Assembly: GCF_017498065.1 (NCBI RefSeq)
Contig: NZ_JAGDFX010000002.1
Location: 62,001-126,000, forward strand
Direction: 5' to 3'
Source: Oceanisphaera pacifica
GTDB taxonomy: Bacteria > Pseudomonadota > Gammaproteobacteria > Enterobacterales > Aeromonadaceae
DNA length: 64,000 nt
Positions 19,133-30,359 of this stretch are shown piece by piece. The notes below the pieces were generated by a model, which made no database searches, was not told where the DNA came from, and saw nothing but the letters and a program-made list of their open reading frames with translations. Each line of letters starts with the position of its first letter. Position 1 is the first letter of the stretch. The translations under genes and the position numbers were made by a program.

Positions 19133-21062
19133 AACGGCTCTTTTCCTCCTACCCTGGTATCGACGGCCAATACGGCCGGATTCATCCGCTTAAAGTCTTA
19201 CTCTGTGGCTTATTATTGGGGCTTGTTGGGCTGTTGGGGATCCATGCGACTCGAACTTTAACGGATATTCGACAGCACAACAGCCTACTTGAACATCGTA
19301 CTTATGAAGTACCTTGGTCTTTGATGCAGTTACAGCGAGAAGTGGGGCGCTTTTTAGATGCAGTGCGCCTGCGCCATTCTGATGCCATTAGCCAAGAAAA
19401 CTTTCTGCTACGTTACGATATTCTCTGGAGCAGAACTCCCATTTTACTGAGTAACAAGTTTAAGCGTGCTTTAGATGTCAACCCCGACTTGTGGTTGCTG
19501 ATCCGCCAAATTCATTCCCGAGTGCGCTCACTAGAGCAGACGGTGCAAACATTAGAGCCTGATAGTAGCCAGTACTTGCTGATATTAACTGAGCTTAGTC
19601 CCTACCTTGAACCCTTATCCCGTAACGTGACAGCCACTATGCTGGATAACGTTCGCTTTTATGCAGAATATGACCAAGCTTACCGCCAGCTAGGTAAGCA
19701 GCTTTACCAGCAAATTATTGGTCTTTTTGTTGCTTTAAGTACTTTATTGTTGGTGCTATTTCGTGAGCTAAGGCGTTATTGGCAGTTGCAACAACAAGAC
19801 CCATTAACCGGGCTGCCCAATCGCTTTGCATTACAGCGCCATGTTGCACCTATGATTGAGCAAGGTATTCCTTTTAGTATGGCCTTGCTTGAGCTAAAAG
19901 ATTTTAATGAGCATCATCATCGTTTTGGTTACGAGGTGGCCGATAAGCTATTACAAGCGTGTGCCCAACGGCTACAAACTTGCTTACAGCCTAATGAGTT
20001 TATGGCTCAGCCCGATCAAGATGGTGTCTTGATCTTAGCGCGAGGCGTGGTTGAATTAGAAGAAGCGCGAGCACAAATGTCACGTTTTCGCCAAGCATTA
20101 GCGACTAAAGTAAATATTGACGAATATAACTTCTATATGGAGCCCATAATAGGGGGGGTGCTGTATCCGGCAGATGCAGATAACTTGGTCGACCTATTGG
20201 CGAGAGGGGAGTTTGCGTTAGAGCTGTGTAAACAAAAAAATCTTCCTTACGTCTTTTTTGATCCCTCGCTACTAAAAGAGATGTCGCGTCGCCAGCAGCT
20301 TGCAAAAGACTTACCTGCAGCTATTAATAACCATAGCCTGACGTTACGACTGCAGCCGCTGGTGCAAATTTCCGAGCGCTCTTGCTGTGGCTTGCAACTC
20401 ATTATCAGCTGGCATCACCCTCGCTTTGGTATTATATCCGCCACTGAATTATTACGGATTGCAGAGCAGTATCAGCATGCTGAACGCCTTACTTTATGGG
20501 CTTTACAGACGGCCTGCCTTGAGTTGGCTAACTGGCAACAGCAGAGTGCTACAGACTTATTTATTAGTATCAAGTTACCAGCTGTCATTTTTAAAGATGG
20601 CATAGAAAATACTTTATTAGCGTTACTCGCCGAGCAGCATATTAGCCCTCAGGCTTTAGTGGTAGAGGTCAATGAAAGTGTGGCCATGGCAGATCCCCGT
20701 GAAGCCATGAATATAATGAGCAAGCTCGCGGCTGCAGGTGTTCGTATTATATTGACTGAGTTTGGTACTGGCTGCTCGGCCTTGGGGTATCTATCGCAGT
20801 TCCCCCTTAATTGGTTGCAGTTAGACCCGCTCTCTTGCAGCGGTATAGAGCACCCAGGGGGGCCTCGCCAGCAATTAGAAACCCTTTTCTCCATTGCCGA
20901 GGTACTAAAATTACCGTTAATTTGTACCGGTGTTGATCAAGCAAGCGAGCTGAATGTATTAGAAAGCATTGCCAGCCCTTTATTAATACAAGGTGATATC
21001 GTCACCCCTCCTTTATTTCTCAACGAAGTGTCGGAGTGGTTGATTATAGCACCAAGCACTAA

Positions 21063-21066
<4 letters not shown>
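19129..21066 (+). CDS. Membrane GGDEF-EAL protein with degenerate catalytic motifs
   Basis: Protein of 645 residues: transmembrane helix at about 22-40, periplasmic region to about 205, second helix (GLFVALSTLLLVLF), GGDEF-like domain at about 240-395 and EAL-like domain at about 405-640. The GGDEF fold is marked by DPLTGLPNR, but the signature itself is replaced by AQPDQDG. In the EAL domain the EAL triplet reads LQL (GLQLIISWHHP) and the metal-binding DD reads TE (LTEFGTG). Neither cyclase nor phosphodiesterase activity is expected; a c-di-GMP-independent or ligand-sensing regulator is more likely. The start overlaps the preceding gene by 4 bp. Confidence 0.85.
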
Positions 21067-22566
<1,500 letters not shown>

Positions 22567-22597
22567 TTCGACTCCTTTACTGGGCGCTTATAACAAG

Positions 22598-22632
22598 AAA
22601 AACAGCGCGAGCTTCTAACTCACGCTGTTTTA
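22598..22632 (-). terminator. Rho-independent terminator after the peroxiredoxin-glutaredoxin gene
   Basis: Read on the minus strand: AAACAGCGTGAG, a nine-base loop, CTCGCGCTGTTT, then TTCTTG. It lies between the peroxiredoxin-glutaredoxin stop and the oxyR start, so oxyR is probably transcribed separately or by readthrough. Confidence 0.75.
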
Positions 22633-22673
22633 TCACTAGCCTATACTATCGCTAACTAATGAGGCCTAAGTGC

Positions 22674-23402
22674 TTACCCTAAATAGGCGGTTAGCTCTTC
22701 ACTGCCGCCAATGTGCTGACCATCAATAAAGATTTGCGGTACAGTGCTGCGTCCCGACACTGCTTTTAGCGTAGTACTGTTAATGTCTTTGCCCAATACC
22801 ACTTCTTGAAAGCCCAAGTTTTTGTCTTTTAGCGCTTGTTTAGCTCGCACACAGAAAGGGCAGCCGGGTTTAGTGAATACACTAATGGCAGAAGGCTTAG
22901 CGGCTTCTGGGTTAATATAGGCCAACATAGTATCGGCATCTGACACTTCAAAAGGGTCGCCAGGTTTGTTTGGCTCAATAAACATTTTGTCGATAATGCC
23001 GTCTTTAACCAGCATAGAGTAGCGCCAAGAGCGTTTGCCAAAACCAAGGTCTTGTTTGTCGACTAGCATACCCATGCCATCAGTAAACTCACCGTTACCA
23101 TCGGGTAACACGCGAATATTGTCGGCTTCTTGATCAGCCAACCAAGCGTTCATCACAAAAGTGTCGTTAACGCTGAGGCAGACGATGTCGTCCACCCCAT
23201 TGTCGGCCAACGCTGAGGCAAGCTCGTTATAACGAGGTAAATGAGTAGAAGAACAAGTAGGAGTAAAAGCCCCTGGCAATGAGAAGACCACTACGGTTTT
23301 GCCTTTAAAGATTTCTTGGCTGCTTACATCGACCCAGTCTTCACCTTGGCGTGTTCTAAAAGTAACCTCAGGAACGGCTTGACCTGTTTTATCTTGCAAC
23401 AT
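22674..23402 (-). CDS. Hybrid peroxiredoxin-glutaredoxin (Prx5-Grx)
   Basis: Fusion of 242 residues that reduces hydroperoxides using glutathione. Residues 1-165 are a Prx5-type peroxiredoxin with the peroxidatic cysteine in [14 protein letters not shown]; residues 172-242 are a glutaredoxin with the CPFC active site ([11 protein letters not shown]) and the GSH-binding TVPQIF and GGSEEL segments. An AAGGAG site precedes the ATG. A full OxyR operator lies about 100 bp upstream, and oxyR is the next gene downstream. Confidence 0.95.
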   Translation of the reverse strand: MLQDKTGQAVPEVTFRTRQGEDWVDVSSQEIFKGKTVVVFSLPGAFTPTCSSTHLPRYNELASALADNGVDDIVCLSVNDTFVMNAWLADQEADNIRVLPDGNGEFTDGMGMLVDKQDLGFGKRSWRYSMLVKDGIIDKMFIEPNKPGDPFEVSDADTMLAYINPEAAKPSAISVFTKPGCPFCVRAKQALKDKNLGFQEVVLGKDINSTTLKAVSGRSTVPQIFIDGQHIGGSEELTAYLG

Positions 23403-23497
23403 AATTAACTCCTTGAGTAAGACATATAAGGTAGCCGTTACTATTGGCTACGTTGTTGTAATGAACTCAGTATGCCGAGTTACCCTTCATTAGTTAA

Positions 23498-23534
23498 GTC
23501 GTTATTAACTATCTCATCAATAGCTTTTAGCTAT
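23498..23534 (-). promoter_or_regulatory. Predicted tetrameric OxyR binding site
   Basis: ATAGCTTTTAGCTAT at 23520-23534 matches the OxyR half site ATAGntnnnanCTAT perfectly. A second half site at 23498-23512 (ends AACTAT) matches 8 of 10 defined bases, at the exact 7-bp spacing. On the minus strand the site overlaps a possible -35 (TTAACT) 17 bp from CATACT, as expected for activation of the peroxiredoxin-glutaredoxin gene. Confidence 0.72.
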
Positions 23535-23570
23535 TAATAAATAGGTGACAGCTCATATGCTAAATGGGAA

Positions 23571-23673
23571 GGCAGAGGGCATCGGCTGCGCCGACCCTCC
23601 GCGCCATGGAAGGCGCGGCGGAGCCCCCATGGATGGGTTTTACGGCGAGTCGGTCGCAGTTGTGCGCTCTGCC
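23571..23673. repeat. Palindromic element family P2 (copy 1)
   Basis: 103-bp element with GGCAGAG / CTCTGCC ends. The outer arms of about 25 bp are complementary (left GGCTGCGCCGAC, right GTCGGTCGCAG). Inside are a GCGCC-GGCGC hairpin and a CCCATGGATGGG hairpin. A second copy with different but again complementary arms is at 49290-49391, inside the IS50-like element. The remainder of the 336-bp gap 23403-23738 holds the OxyR site and nothing else recognised. Confidence 0.82.
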
Positions 23674-23738
23674 TGATAACACCACACCATCAAGGTTAAC
23701 AAAAAAGTGCGATGAAAAGACAGACGCTAGCACCTAGC

Positions 23739-26120
23739 CTAAAACAAATCATCGGTGACGCTGGTGCCGCCAAAAGTCTGATTGGCGCTGGGGGAGCTGT
23801 AATGCTTAGGCGCAGAGCCTTTAACAAAGTACTCAGAAAATCCCTTGCCGCGACTTAATAACCCGCTGCCCGTATCAATAGTGGCTCGTGTTAAACTGGT
23901 GGGTACCGCCCACTCTTGTTCAGGATAATCTTGTAAGGCGACTTGCATATAGTCAGCCCAAATAGGCAACGCCGTACTGCCCCCAAACTCCCCACCCGCA
24001 TGTTGACCCGCGCCTAAGTTAGCATTACGTGCCGTACGACCAAGTGGACGGCCAAAATCATCAAACCCAACCCAAGCGGTGGCAACGCGATTAGGGTGGA
24101 ACCCTGAGAACCAGGCATCTCGTGAATCGTTGGTGGTGCCGGTTTTACCTGCAATATCTCGCCTTTTTAGTGCTCTAAGGGCGCGCCAACCAGTGCCATT
24201 CCAGTGCTTGCCATTAGTGGTGCCCCCTACAATGGCAGAATTTAGCGCTTGGCTGATTAAAAAAGCTGTTTCTTCACTTAAAACCGGTGTTATCTCGGGC
24301 TCGGCTTCATACAAGACTATGCCATTACTATCTTCTATGCGTTGTACAACAAAGGGCGTCACTTTATTGCCGCCATTCGCTAATGCCGCATAGCCCGTCA
24401 CCATTTGCAAAGGGGTCGCAGAAGGGGAGCCTAAGGCCAAACTGTCGGTGGCGGGAATTTGCTCGGTATCAAAGCCTAAATCGTTCAGGCGCTGCATGGC
24501 TGCAGGAATACCCGCTTCGCGCAATAGTCTAATAGACACCACGTTTTTAGAACGGGCGAGCGCTTCACGCACTCGAATAGGGCCATCATAAACATTAGGC
24601 GAGTTACGAGGCTTCCAGCTGTTACCGCTTCCCACGTCCCAATGATTAATAGGCGCATCATTCACCATGCTGGCCAGAGTAAAACCACTATCTAGGGCAG
24701 CAGAATAAATAAAAGGTTTGATATTAGAGCCCATTTGCCGCTCGGCTTGTTGGGCACGGTTAAATTTATTTAAACTAAAATTAAAGCCGCCTACCAAAGA
24801 CGTGACTGCCCCATTGTGCGGATCTAATGCCACTAATGCGCCGTTAATATCGGGCAGTTGTGCCAACATCCAGCCTTCATCTTGTTGTGGGCGCACCCAA
24901 ATTTGCTCACCGGAGGCGAGGGCATCGGTTGCCTTTTTCAATGCATAGCCTTGACGGCTGTCAGAGATATACGCCCGTGCCCATTTTATACCGTCCCACG
25001 CGAGGGTGACTTCACCTTGGTCTTTAACAATGATGGTTGCGCTACGCTCAGCCACCTCAGTTACCACAGCGGGAACTAATGGCCAATAACTGGGCTGCTC
25101 TGTTAAATGGCTGTCAATTTCGGCTTGGCTCCAAGGAGTATCCTGCCATAATTGTGCTGCAGCCCCACGGTAGCCGTGGCGAAGATCATAGCCCAACAAG
25201 CCATCAATCAGCGCTTTGGTACCTGCTTGTTGCTCTTCAGACTCGACAGTGGTGTACACATTGAGCCCTTGGGTATAGGCTTTTTTGCCAAACATATTTA
25301 ACGCAAACTGATGCGCCATTTCAGCTAAGTAAGGGGCGCTTAATGTTATTTCTGCACCGTGATAACGGGCGGCAACCGGCTCCGCCATGGCGGCATCGTA
25401 TTGCTGGCGATTAATTTTATTGGTTTCTAACATGCGCCCTAATACCACAGCTCTGCGCCTGCCCGCGCGCTCAGGGTGGCTAATGGGGTTAAGCGCAGAA
25501 GGGGCTTTTGGCAAACCGGCAATCATGGCCGATTCAGCTAAGGTCAACTCACTGACTTCTTTGCCATAATACACCTGTGCTGCGGCGCCCACCCCATGAG
25601 AGCGATGCCCGAGTGCAATTTTGTTTAAATATAAAGACAGTACTTCATCTTTCGTTAATAAAGACTCGATATGCAGGGCGATAAATATTTCTTTTACTTT
25701 TCGGGTGATGGTTTTTTCACGGGTTAAAAAGAAGTTCCTTGCCACTTGCTGGGTAATGGTGCTGGCCCCTTGACGCTTTTCGCCTGTGGTTAGCCATACC
25801 ATAGCGGCGCGACTAATACCGATAGGATCTATACCTGGATGTTCATAAAAACGCGCGTCTTCGGTTGCCAAAAAAGCATCAATTAAGGTGCTAGGCATGT
25901 CTTTAATATCGATAGGAGTGCGACGTTGCTCGCCATACTGCGAAATTAACTCCCCGTCTTGACTCAGTACTCGCATCGGGGTTTCTAGGCGAATATCTTT
26001 TAATTCAGCCACATCGGGCAGCTCGGGTTTTACCTGTTGGTAAAACAAAAATAGTGCGCCCACACCGCACAGCGCCAACAATAAGCCCAATAAAAAAAGG
26101 CGAACTAGCCATTTAACCAT
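23739..26120 (-). CDS. mrcA: Penicillin-binding protein 1A
   Basis: Bifunctional peptidoglycan synthase of 793 residues, anchored by one N-terminal helix. The glycosyltransferase domain has the catalytic Glu in ATEDARFYEHPGID (about residue 87) and RQGASTITQQVARN. The transpeptidase domain has SNIKPFIYSAAL (SxxK Ser), SKN, and KTGTTND. An OB-type insertion separates the halves. It builds the sacculus at the outer face of the inner membrane. It is divergent from pilM, the classic gammaproteobacterial arrangement. Confidence 0.97.
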   Translation of the reverse strand: MVKWLVRLFLLGLLLALCGVGALFLFYQQVKPELPDVAELKDIRLETPMRVLSQDGELISQYGEQRRTPIDIKDMPSTLIDAFLATEDARFYEHPGIDPIGISRAAMVWLTTGEKRQGASTITQQVARNFFLTREKTITRKVKEIFIALHIESLLTKDEVLSLYLNKIALGHRSHGVGAAAQVYYGKEVSELTLAESAMIAGLPKAPSALNPISHPERAGRRRAVVLGRMLETNKINRQQYDAAMAEPVAARYHGAEITLSAPYLAEMAHQFALNMFGKKAYTQGLNVYTTVESEEQQAGTKALIDGLLGYDLRHGYRGAAAQLWQDTPWSQAEIDSHLTEQPSYWPLVPAVVTEVAERSATIIVKDQGEVTLAWDGIKWARAYISDSRQGYALKKATDALASGEQIWVRPQQDEGWMLAQLPDINGALVALDPHNGAVTSLVGGFNFSLNKFNRAQQAERQMGSNIKPFIYSAALDSGFTLASMVNDAPINHWDVGSGNSWKPRNSPNVYDGPIRVREALARSKNVVSIRLLREAGIPAAMQRLNDLGFDTEQIPATDSLALGSPSATPLQMVTGYAALANGGNKVTPFVVQRIEDSNGIVLYEAEPEITPVLSEETAFLISQALNSAIVGGTTNGKHWNGTGWRALRALKRRDIAGKTGTTNDSRDAWFSGFHPNRVATAWVGFDDFGRPLGRTARNANLGAGQHAGGEFGGSTALPIWADYMQVALQDYPEQEWAVPTSLTRATIDTGSGLLSRGKGFSEYFVKGSAPKHYSSPSANQTFGGTSVTDDLF

Positions 26121-26276
26121 GAAATATTAACCCAGCGTTATTACTTAATATAATTGGCATTATATCCTCTATAGACACTGTTATTCGAGCGCTTTATTTT
26201 TAGACACGGATTAACTCCCCAGATAGCACCAGTGCGACTATGCTTAACCTTATCACCTCACATTGCATGGACGCTT

Positions 26277-27299
26277 ATGTTGAGACGAATATTAGCGAGA
26301 ACTCCCCAATTAACACGACTCCCTATACTAAGGAACAGAATATCTGGCCGTGCGCTGATTGGTATCGATTTTGGTCGCCATAGCATTAAAGCAATCGCGC
26401 TGCGCTATCAAGCAGACACCTTTCACTTAGAGGGGATCAGCAGTGTCGCTACGCCACAGGGATCCATCATTGACTATCAAATACAGCCAACACCGCCGTT
26501 AATTGAGGCCCTGCATTTATTAAAGTCATCGCTAAATGTGTGCACCAAAGAGGTAGCAACCGCGGTTAGCGGCAGCAGTGTGACCACTAAAATAGTGCAT
26601 GCTCCTGCGTTATTTAGTGATGAAGTGTTAGCGCTGCATATGCAGCAAGAAGCCTTACAGCATTTATCGTCAGATCTGGATGATATTAGTGTTGATTACG
26701 AAGTGTTAGGACCAAGCGAACAGTCTCCTGAGCGCAATAGAATGCTATTAAGTGTTGCCCGCACCGAACATATTCAAGCCAGAGTGGATGTATTAAGCCA
26801 AGTGGGTTGGCAGACTAAAATCGTTGATATTGGCAGTCACGCTCTTGCAAGAGCGACGTCCTTTTTATGGTCTAAAAGCTTAGCTGCACAGGTTGGCGTA
26901 TTAGACATAGGCGCCCAGAGCATGACGTTTATCGTACTGGATCAAGGAGAAGTGATTCATCATCGCTTACAGCCTTTGGCGAGCGACACTATTTCAGTAT
27001 CAGCGGACATTTCGCAGGCTCCGCAATACACAGCGCTTATTGTGCAACATACGCAACGTAATCTGCAGTTATATTGTAGCCATACAGGGCATGCCCCACC
27101 TGAATACTTATATTTATTTGGCGGAGGGGCAGGGCTTCCCCTGTTAGCAGAGCAGTTAGCACAACAATTATCGGTTGTTGTTATACCTGCAGATTTTGCT
27201 GGCGTCTTTGATCTATCTAGCCATCAAGCTGTGCAAGTCTTCACCTTTGGCACAGCGCTTGGGCTGGCATTACGCTGTGGTGTGTCATGTCAAATATAA
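26277..27299 (+). CDS. pilM: Type IV pilus assembly protein PilM
   Basis: Actin-like cytoplasmic ATP-binding protein of about 340 residues that links PilN to the pilus motor complex. Phosphate-1 (GIDFGRHSIKAIAL), phosphate-2 (GVLDIGAQSMTFIVL) and adenosine (LYLFGGGAGLP) motifs are visible. The ATG at 26277 and a GTG at 26232 are both possible starts; neither has a strong ribosome site. The C-terminus overlaps pilN by 13 bp, indicating co-translation. Confidence 0.93.
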   Translation: MLRRILARTPQLTRLPILRNRISGRALIGIDFGRHSIKAIALRYQADTFHLEGISSVATPQGSIIDYQIQPTPPLIEALHLLKSSLNVCTKEVATAVSGSSVTTKIVHAPALFSDEVLALHMQQEALQHLSSDLDDISVDYEVLGPSEQSPERNRMLLSVARTEHIQARVDVLSQVGWQTKIVDIGSHALARATSFLWSKSLAAQVGVLDIGAQSMTFIVLDQGEVIHHRLQPLASDTISVSADISQAPQYTALIVQHTQRNLQLYCSHTGHAPPEYLYLFGGGAGLPLLAEQLAQQLSVVVIPADFAGVFDLSSHQAVQVFTFGTALGLALRCGVSCQI

Positions 27300-27838
27300 A
27301 CCTACTGCCATGGCGAGCCCAGTTAAAAGCCAACCAAAAAAAGCATTTTATTTTGCAATTATCTCTGGTCTGCCTGCTGGGTATAACGCTAGTAATATTG
27401 GCTTACGGCTATATTAAGCAGCAAATACAGATTCAACAGCAACACAATAAAGCGGTTGCTGCCGCGAGTGAGCAACTCAATAGTACCTTACACGCCATAG
27501 AACAATTTCGCCTGCAACAGCAAGGCTTACAGCGCCGAGCGCATTTTATTGAGCAACTGCAACAAGAGCGTGCTTTACCGGTGCAACTCTTTAACCAACT
27601 TCCTAGTTGGATACCGATCAATGTGCACTTAGAGCGTGTCGACTTATCCAATAAAGCACTCATTATTAACGGTAAAGCTCATACCCATGGCGCTTTAGCG
27701 CTTATGGTCGAGCATATTGAAGGCAGCCGTTGGTTATTGCAGCCTAAGTTAACCGTGCATGCGACCGAGGGAGAGGCAGCCACGCCTACACATCAATTTA
27801 TATTACAACTGGAGGTGAAAAATCATGCGTTAAGGTGA
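27287..27838 (+). CDS. pilN: Type IV pilus assembly protein PilN
   Basis: Bitopic inner-membrane protein of 183 residues. The cytoplasmic N-terminus carries the PilM-binding motif INLLPWR, followed by one membrane helix (about residues 21-44), a glutamine-rich coiled coil and a ferredoxin-like periplasmic domain. Together with PilO it forms the alignment subcomplex between PilM and PilP/PilQ. The stop is 64 bp before pilO, rather than overlapping as is common. Confidence 0.93.
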   Translation: MSNINLLPWRAQLKANQKKHFILQLSLVCLLGITLVILAYGYIKQQIQIQQQHNKAVAAASEQLNSTLHAIEQFRLQQQGLQRRAHFIEQLQQERALPVQLFNQLPSWIPINVHLERVDLSNKALIINGKAHTHGALALMVEHIEGSRWLLQPKLTVHATEGEAATPTHQFILQLEVKNHALR

Positions 27839-27902
27839 CGATGACGCAAGAAAAATAATTGGTAGCAAGTAACACTAAATTGCTGAGTCATAGGAGGAGG
27901 CC

Positions 27903-28565
27903 ATGGACGGGTCGTTTAATGAGCTTGAGTTAAATCGGGTATATCAATGGCCTACTGCTGCCAAAGTAGTGCTCTTATTGATGTTACTCATTATATTATG
28001 TTTTTTGGGTAACTATTTCTTTATTGCTGAGCAGTGGGCCTTATTGCGCCAGGCACAGCAGCAAAATGCCACGCTAATGCCTGTTATGCGCCAAAAGAAA
28101 GCCATGGCTGAAAATTTACCGGCTTATCAGCAGCAAGCTGAGCGTATAGCGCAGCAAGAGCAGCAGCTATTACAGCAAATACCCACTCAGCGCGATAGCG
28201 CCAATATCTTACGCGAGATGAGTCGCTTGGCCCAACAACATAGCCTGACAATTACCCGTGTGCAGTGGGAAAAAGAGCAAGCTATCTCATGGCTTAGCTC
28301 GTCTAACCGTGTTCAGTCTGGTTTATCATCGGCTGGCTCAAAACATGTCGGTCCAACTAAGCTATCGCTACGTATTAACGCCCAAGGACAATATCACCAA
28401 CTGGGGCAGTTTGTTGCTGAGCTGTCAGCTTTACCGCGCATCGTGCTGATTGATAGCTTGATCCTCTCTCGAGACCATACTCAGGCAAGTGTTGCACCAT
28501 TGAACATGGAGTTGTTGACCAGTACTTATACCTACTCGGTGATGGAGGTGGAAGACTTGCCATGA
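27903..28565 (+). CDS. pilO: Type IV pilus assembly protein PilO
   Basis: Inner-membrane protein of 220 residues with one N-terminal helix (about residues 21-45), a long coiled coil (QQQAERIAQQEQQLLQQI) and a periplasmic ferredoxin-like domain. It heterodimerises with PilN. A very strong AGGAGGAGG precedes the ATG. The stop overlaps the pilP start (ATGA at 28562-28565). Confidence 0.92.
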   Translation: MDGSFNELELNRVYQWPTAAKVVLLLMLLIILCFLGNYFFIAEQWALLRQAQQQNATLMPVMRQKKAMAENLPAYQQQAERIAQQEQQLLQQIPTQRDSANILREMSRLAQQHSLTITRVQWEKEQAISWLSSSNRVQSGLSSAGSKHVGPTKLSLRINAQGQYHQLGQFVAELSALPRIVLIDSLILSRDHTQASVAPLNMELLTSTYTYSVMEVEDLP

Positions 28566-29134
28566 ACAAAGCTCCCTATCAGCGAAGACCAGTGCGCATT
28601 TTCTTACTAGCAAGCCTTGGGCTAGTTATTGCCGGTTGCAATAAATCAATAGATTCACAGGCGGTGAATACTGAAGCTATAGCTCGCCAGCATATGCCGA
28701 GTGCTTTGCCCGTGCTTACTCAGTATCAAGCTAAACCTTATCAGGCTAAGGCACAGCGTGACCCTTTTATGACTATGTTTCCTGATGACAAAGTGAGAAA
28801 ACCTCAGCCAGTAATAGATGGCATTGCTGAGCCTGAGTGTGAGCCTAGCGCGCGCTCACCGGCAACAGACTTGACGCAAACTTGGACGCTGCGCGCGACC
28901 TTTAATGGCGGTCACAGTCCGATGGCCATCATTGATATTCCTAATACTGGCACGACTAACGCGATAGTAGGCCAACAGCTGACAGCTCAGACGACAAATC
29001 AGCTGCAAAACCCTATTGTTGAGCGGATAGAAGTCATGGCTATTAAAGGACAACAAGTGACTTTACAACATGAGCAAGCCCTAGATACTCCATGTCCTTA
29101 CACCCAAATTGTTACCCTTAATTTATATGAATAA
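28562..29134 (+). CDS. pilP: Type IV pilus lipoprotein PilP
   Basis: Lipoprotein of 190 residues (lipobox LVIAGC at about residue 25) that bridges the PilNO complex to the PilQ secretin. The family motif AQRDPFMTMF is present near residue 60, and the C-terminal homology-region beta domain (TWTLRATFNGGHSPMAIID) is complete. In related genomes pilQ follows directly. Here the stop codon is followed by mosaic repeat and then aroK. Confidence 0.92.
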   Translation: MNKAPYQRRPVRIFLLASLGLVIAGCNKSIDSQAVNTEAIARQHMPSALPVLTQYQAKPYQAKAQRDPFMTMFPDDKVRKPQPVIDGIAEPECEPSARSPATDLTQTWTLRATFNGGHSPMAIIDIPNTGTTNAIVGQQLTAQTTNQLQNPIVERIEVMAIKGQQVTLQHEQALDTPCPYTQIVTLNLYE

Positions 29135-29500
29135 CCAGCGCCTAGCTTGAAAGCAGCTGCAAAAGCAACGCGGTACGAAAACCTAAACACCACAAATTAA
29201 CGTCGTACGTTTTACGCGGTACGTTTTACGTTGTACGCCTTACGTCAAAAAACACTGGTTTTGGTTTTTTCGTACCGCGGTTGGCGTAAAACGTAAGGCG
29301 TTGTTGTTTGGTATCCGACGTTGTCGGATTGCACCCTTGTAGGCACTGCTTCAGCTGTGCAATATCGCGCAGCGATATACATTCATGCACCATACAAATG
29401 TTGGCGCCGCCGTTTTGTTGTTTGGGTTTATCTGACGGCTGACCGCTGAAAGCTTACAGCTGTCTGTTAGCTTGGTGCTATCAATTAATATGGTAACTTG
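29135..29500. repeat. Intergenic mosaic repeat in the expected position of pilQ
   Basis: Starts directly after the pilP stop with the CAGCGCCTAGC lead module. It then holds a series of inverted GTACGTTTTACG words (29195-29245), a 51-bp segment (29284-29334) identical to 32928-32978, a REP-like GTAGGCACTGC hairpin (+) at 29339-29360, a second shared segment (29390-29441) and module C (29430-29470). No secretin-like reading frame is present on either strand. Confidence 0.85.
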
Positions 29501-29579
29501 AGTTGATTATATTGTCGTCCCCCCGTATTGTGCGTCACAGTATCTGTATTTCAATATCCTTGGTATTTTATCGCTATAA

Positions 29580-29760
29580 GTCCAATTCGGCGATAAAAGC
29601 GCCAAGTTGATCATCAAACAGACCGATAACGGGAAGGCGGACGCGAAGCAAGGTGATGAATTATCACCTCGCACAAGGCTTCTTTAGACCCTTAACGAGG
29701 GTTGTCCTTGCCAGCGACTGGCTCAGTTGCGATAATTCGGCGTCCAATTTCAAAAGTGAA
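29580..29760 (+). other. Hairpin-rich leader region upstream of aroK
   Basis: Non-coding and unlike the mosaics. It contains three clear hairpins: GGTGAT-GAATT-ATCACC (29660-29676), ACCC-TTAACGA-GGGT and GCGAC-TGGCTCA-GTTGC. The direct repeat AATTCGGCG occurs at both ends (near 29586 and 29738). It could be a structured 5' leader RNA of aroK-aroB or the relic of a small element; the sequence alone does not decide. Confidence 0.45.
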
Positions 29761-29825
29761 GGTTAGATTCATCGTCGACCCTGCGGTGTTCGTGGGGCGC
29801 ATTTGTTTGTGAGAATTTCGTGTAA

Positions 29826-30344
29826 ATGGCTGAGAAACGCAATATATTCCTAGTAGGGCCTATGGGTGCGGGCAAGAGCACCATTGGTAAATACCTAGCG
29901 CAACAACTGCATATGGAGTTTTATGACTCCGATCATGAAATTGAGCGCCGAACTGGTGCCGATATCAGCTGGGTATTCGACGTCGAAGGCGAAGAGGGCT
30001 TTCGCGAACGCGAAGAAAAAGTCATCAACGACCTAAGTGAGCTACAAGGCATTGTCCTTGCCACTGGCGGCGGCTCCATAAAAAGCAAAGAAAGTCGTAA
30101 CCGACTATCGGCGCGCGGCATTGTTGTCTATTTAGAAACCCCAGTAGAAAAACAGCTGGCGCGCGTACAAAAAGACAAGCGCCGCCCACTGCTACAAACC
30201 GAAGAAGACCCCGAACAGGTGCTAAAGCGTTTAGCAGCAGAGCGCAACGAGCTATACCAAGAAATAGCCGACTATGTGGTGCGCACCGATGAGCAGGGCG
30301 CTAAGTTAGTGGCTAATCATATCGTCGACTTAATCGGCTTATAA
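29826..30344 (+). CDS. aroK: Shikimate kinase I
   Basis: Phosphorylates shikimate with ATP in the chorismate pathway (cytoplasm). The 172-residue protein has the P-loop [14 protein letters not shown] (residues 11-24), the shikimate-binding [11 protein letters not shown] and FREREEKVI, and ATGGGS. Its length and sequence are those of the AroK type. aroB follows 15 bp downstream, forming the aroK-aroB-damX operon. Confidence 0.97.
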   Translation: MAEKRNIFLVGPMGAGKSTIGKYLAQQLHMEFYDSDHEIERRTGADISWVFDVEGEEGFREREEKVINDLSELQGIVLATGGGSIKSKESRNRLSARGIVVYLETPVEKQLARVQKDKRRPLLQTEEDPEQVLKRLAAERNELYQEIADYVVRTDEQGAKLVANHIVDLIGL

Positions 30345-30359
30345 CGGATAGACAAGCAC

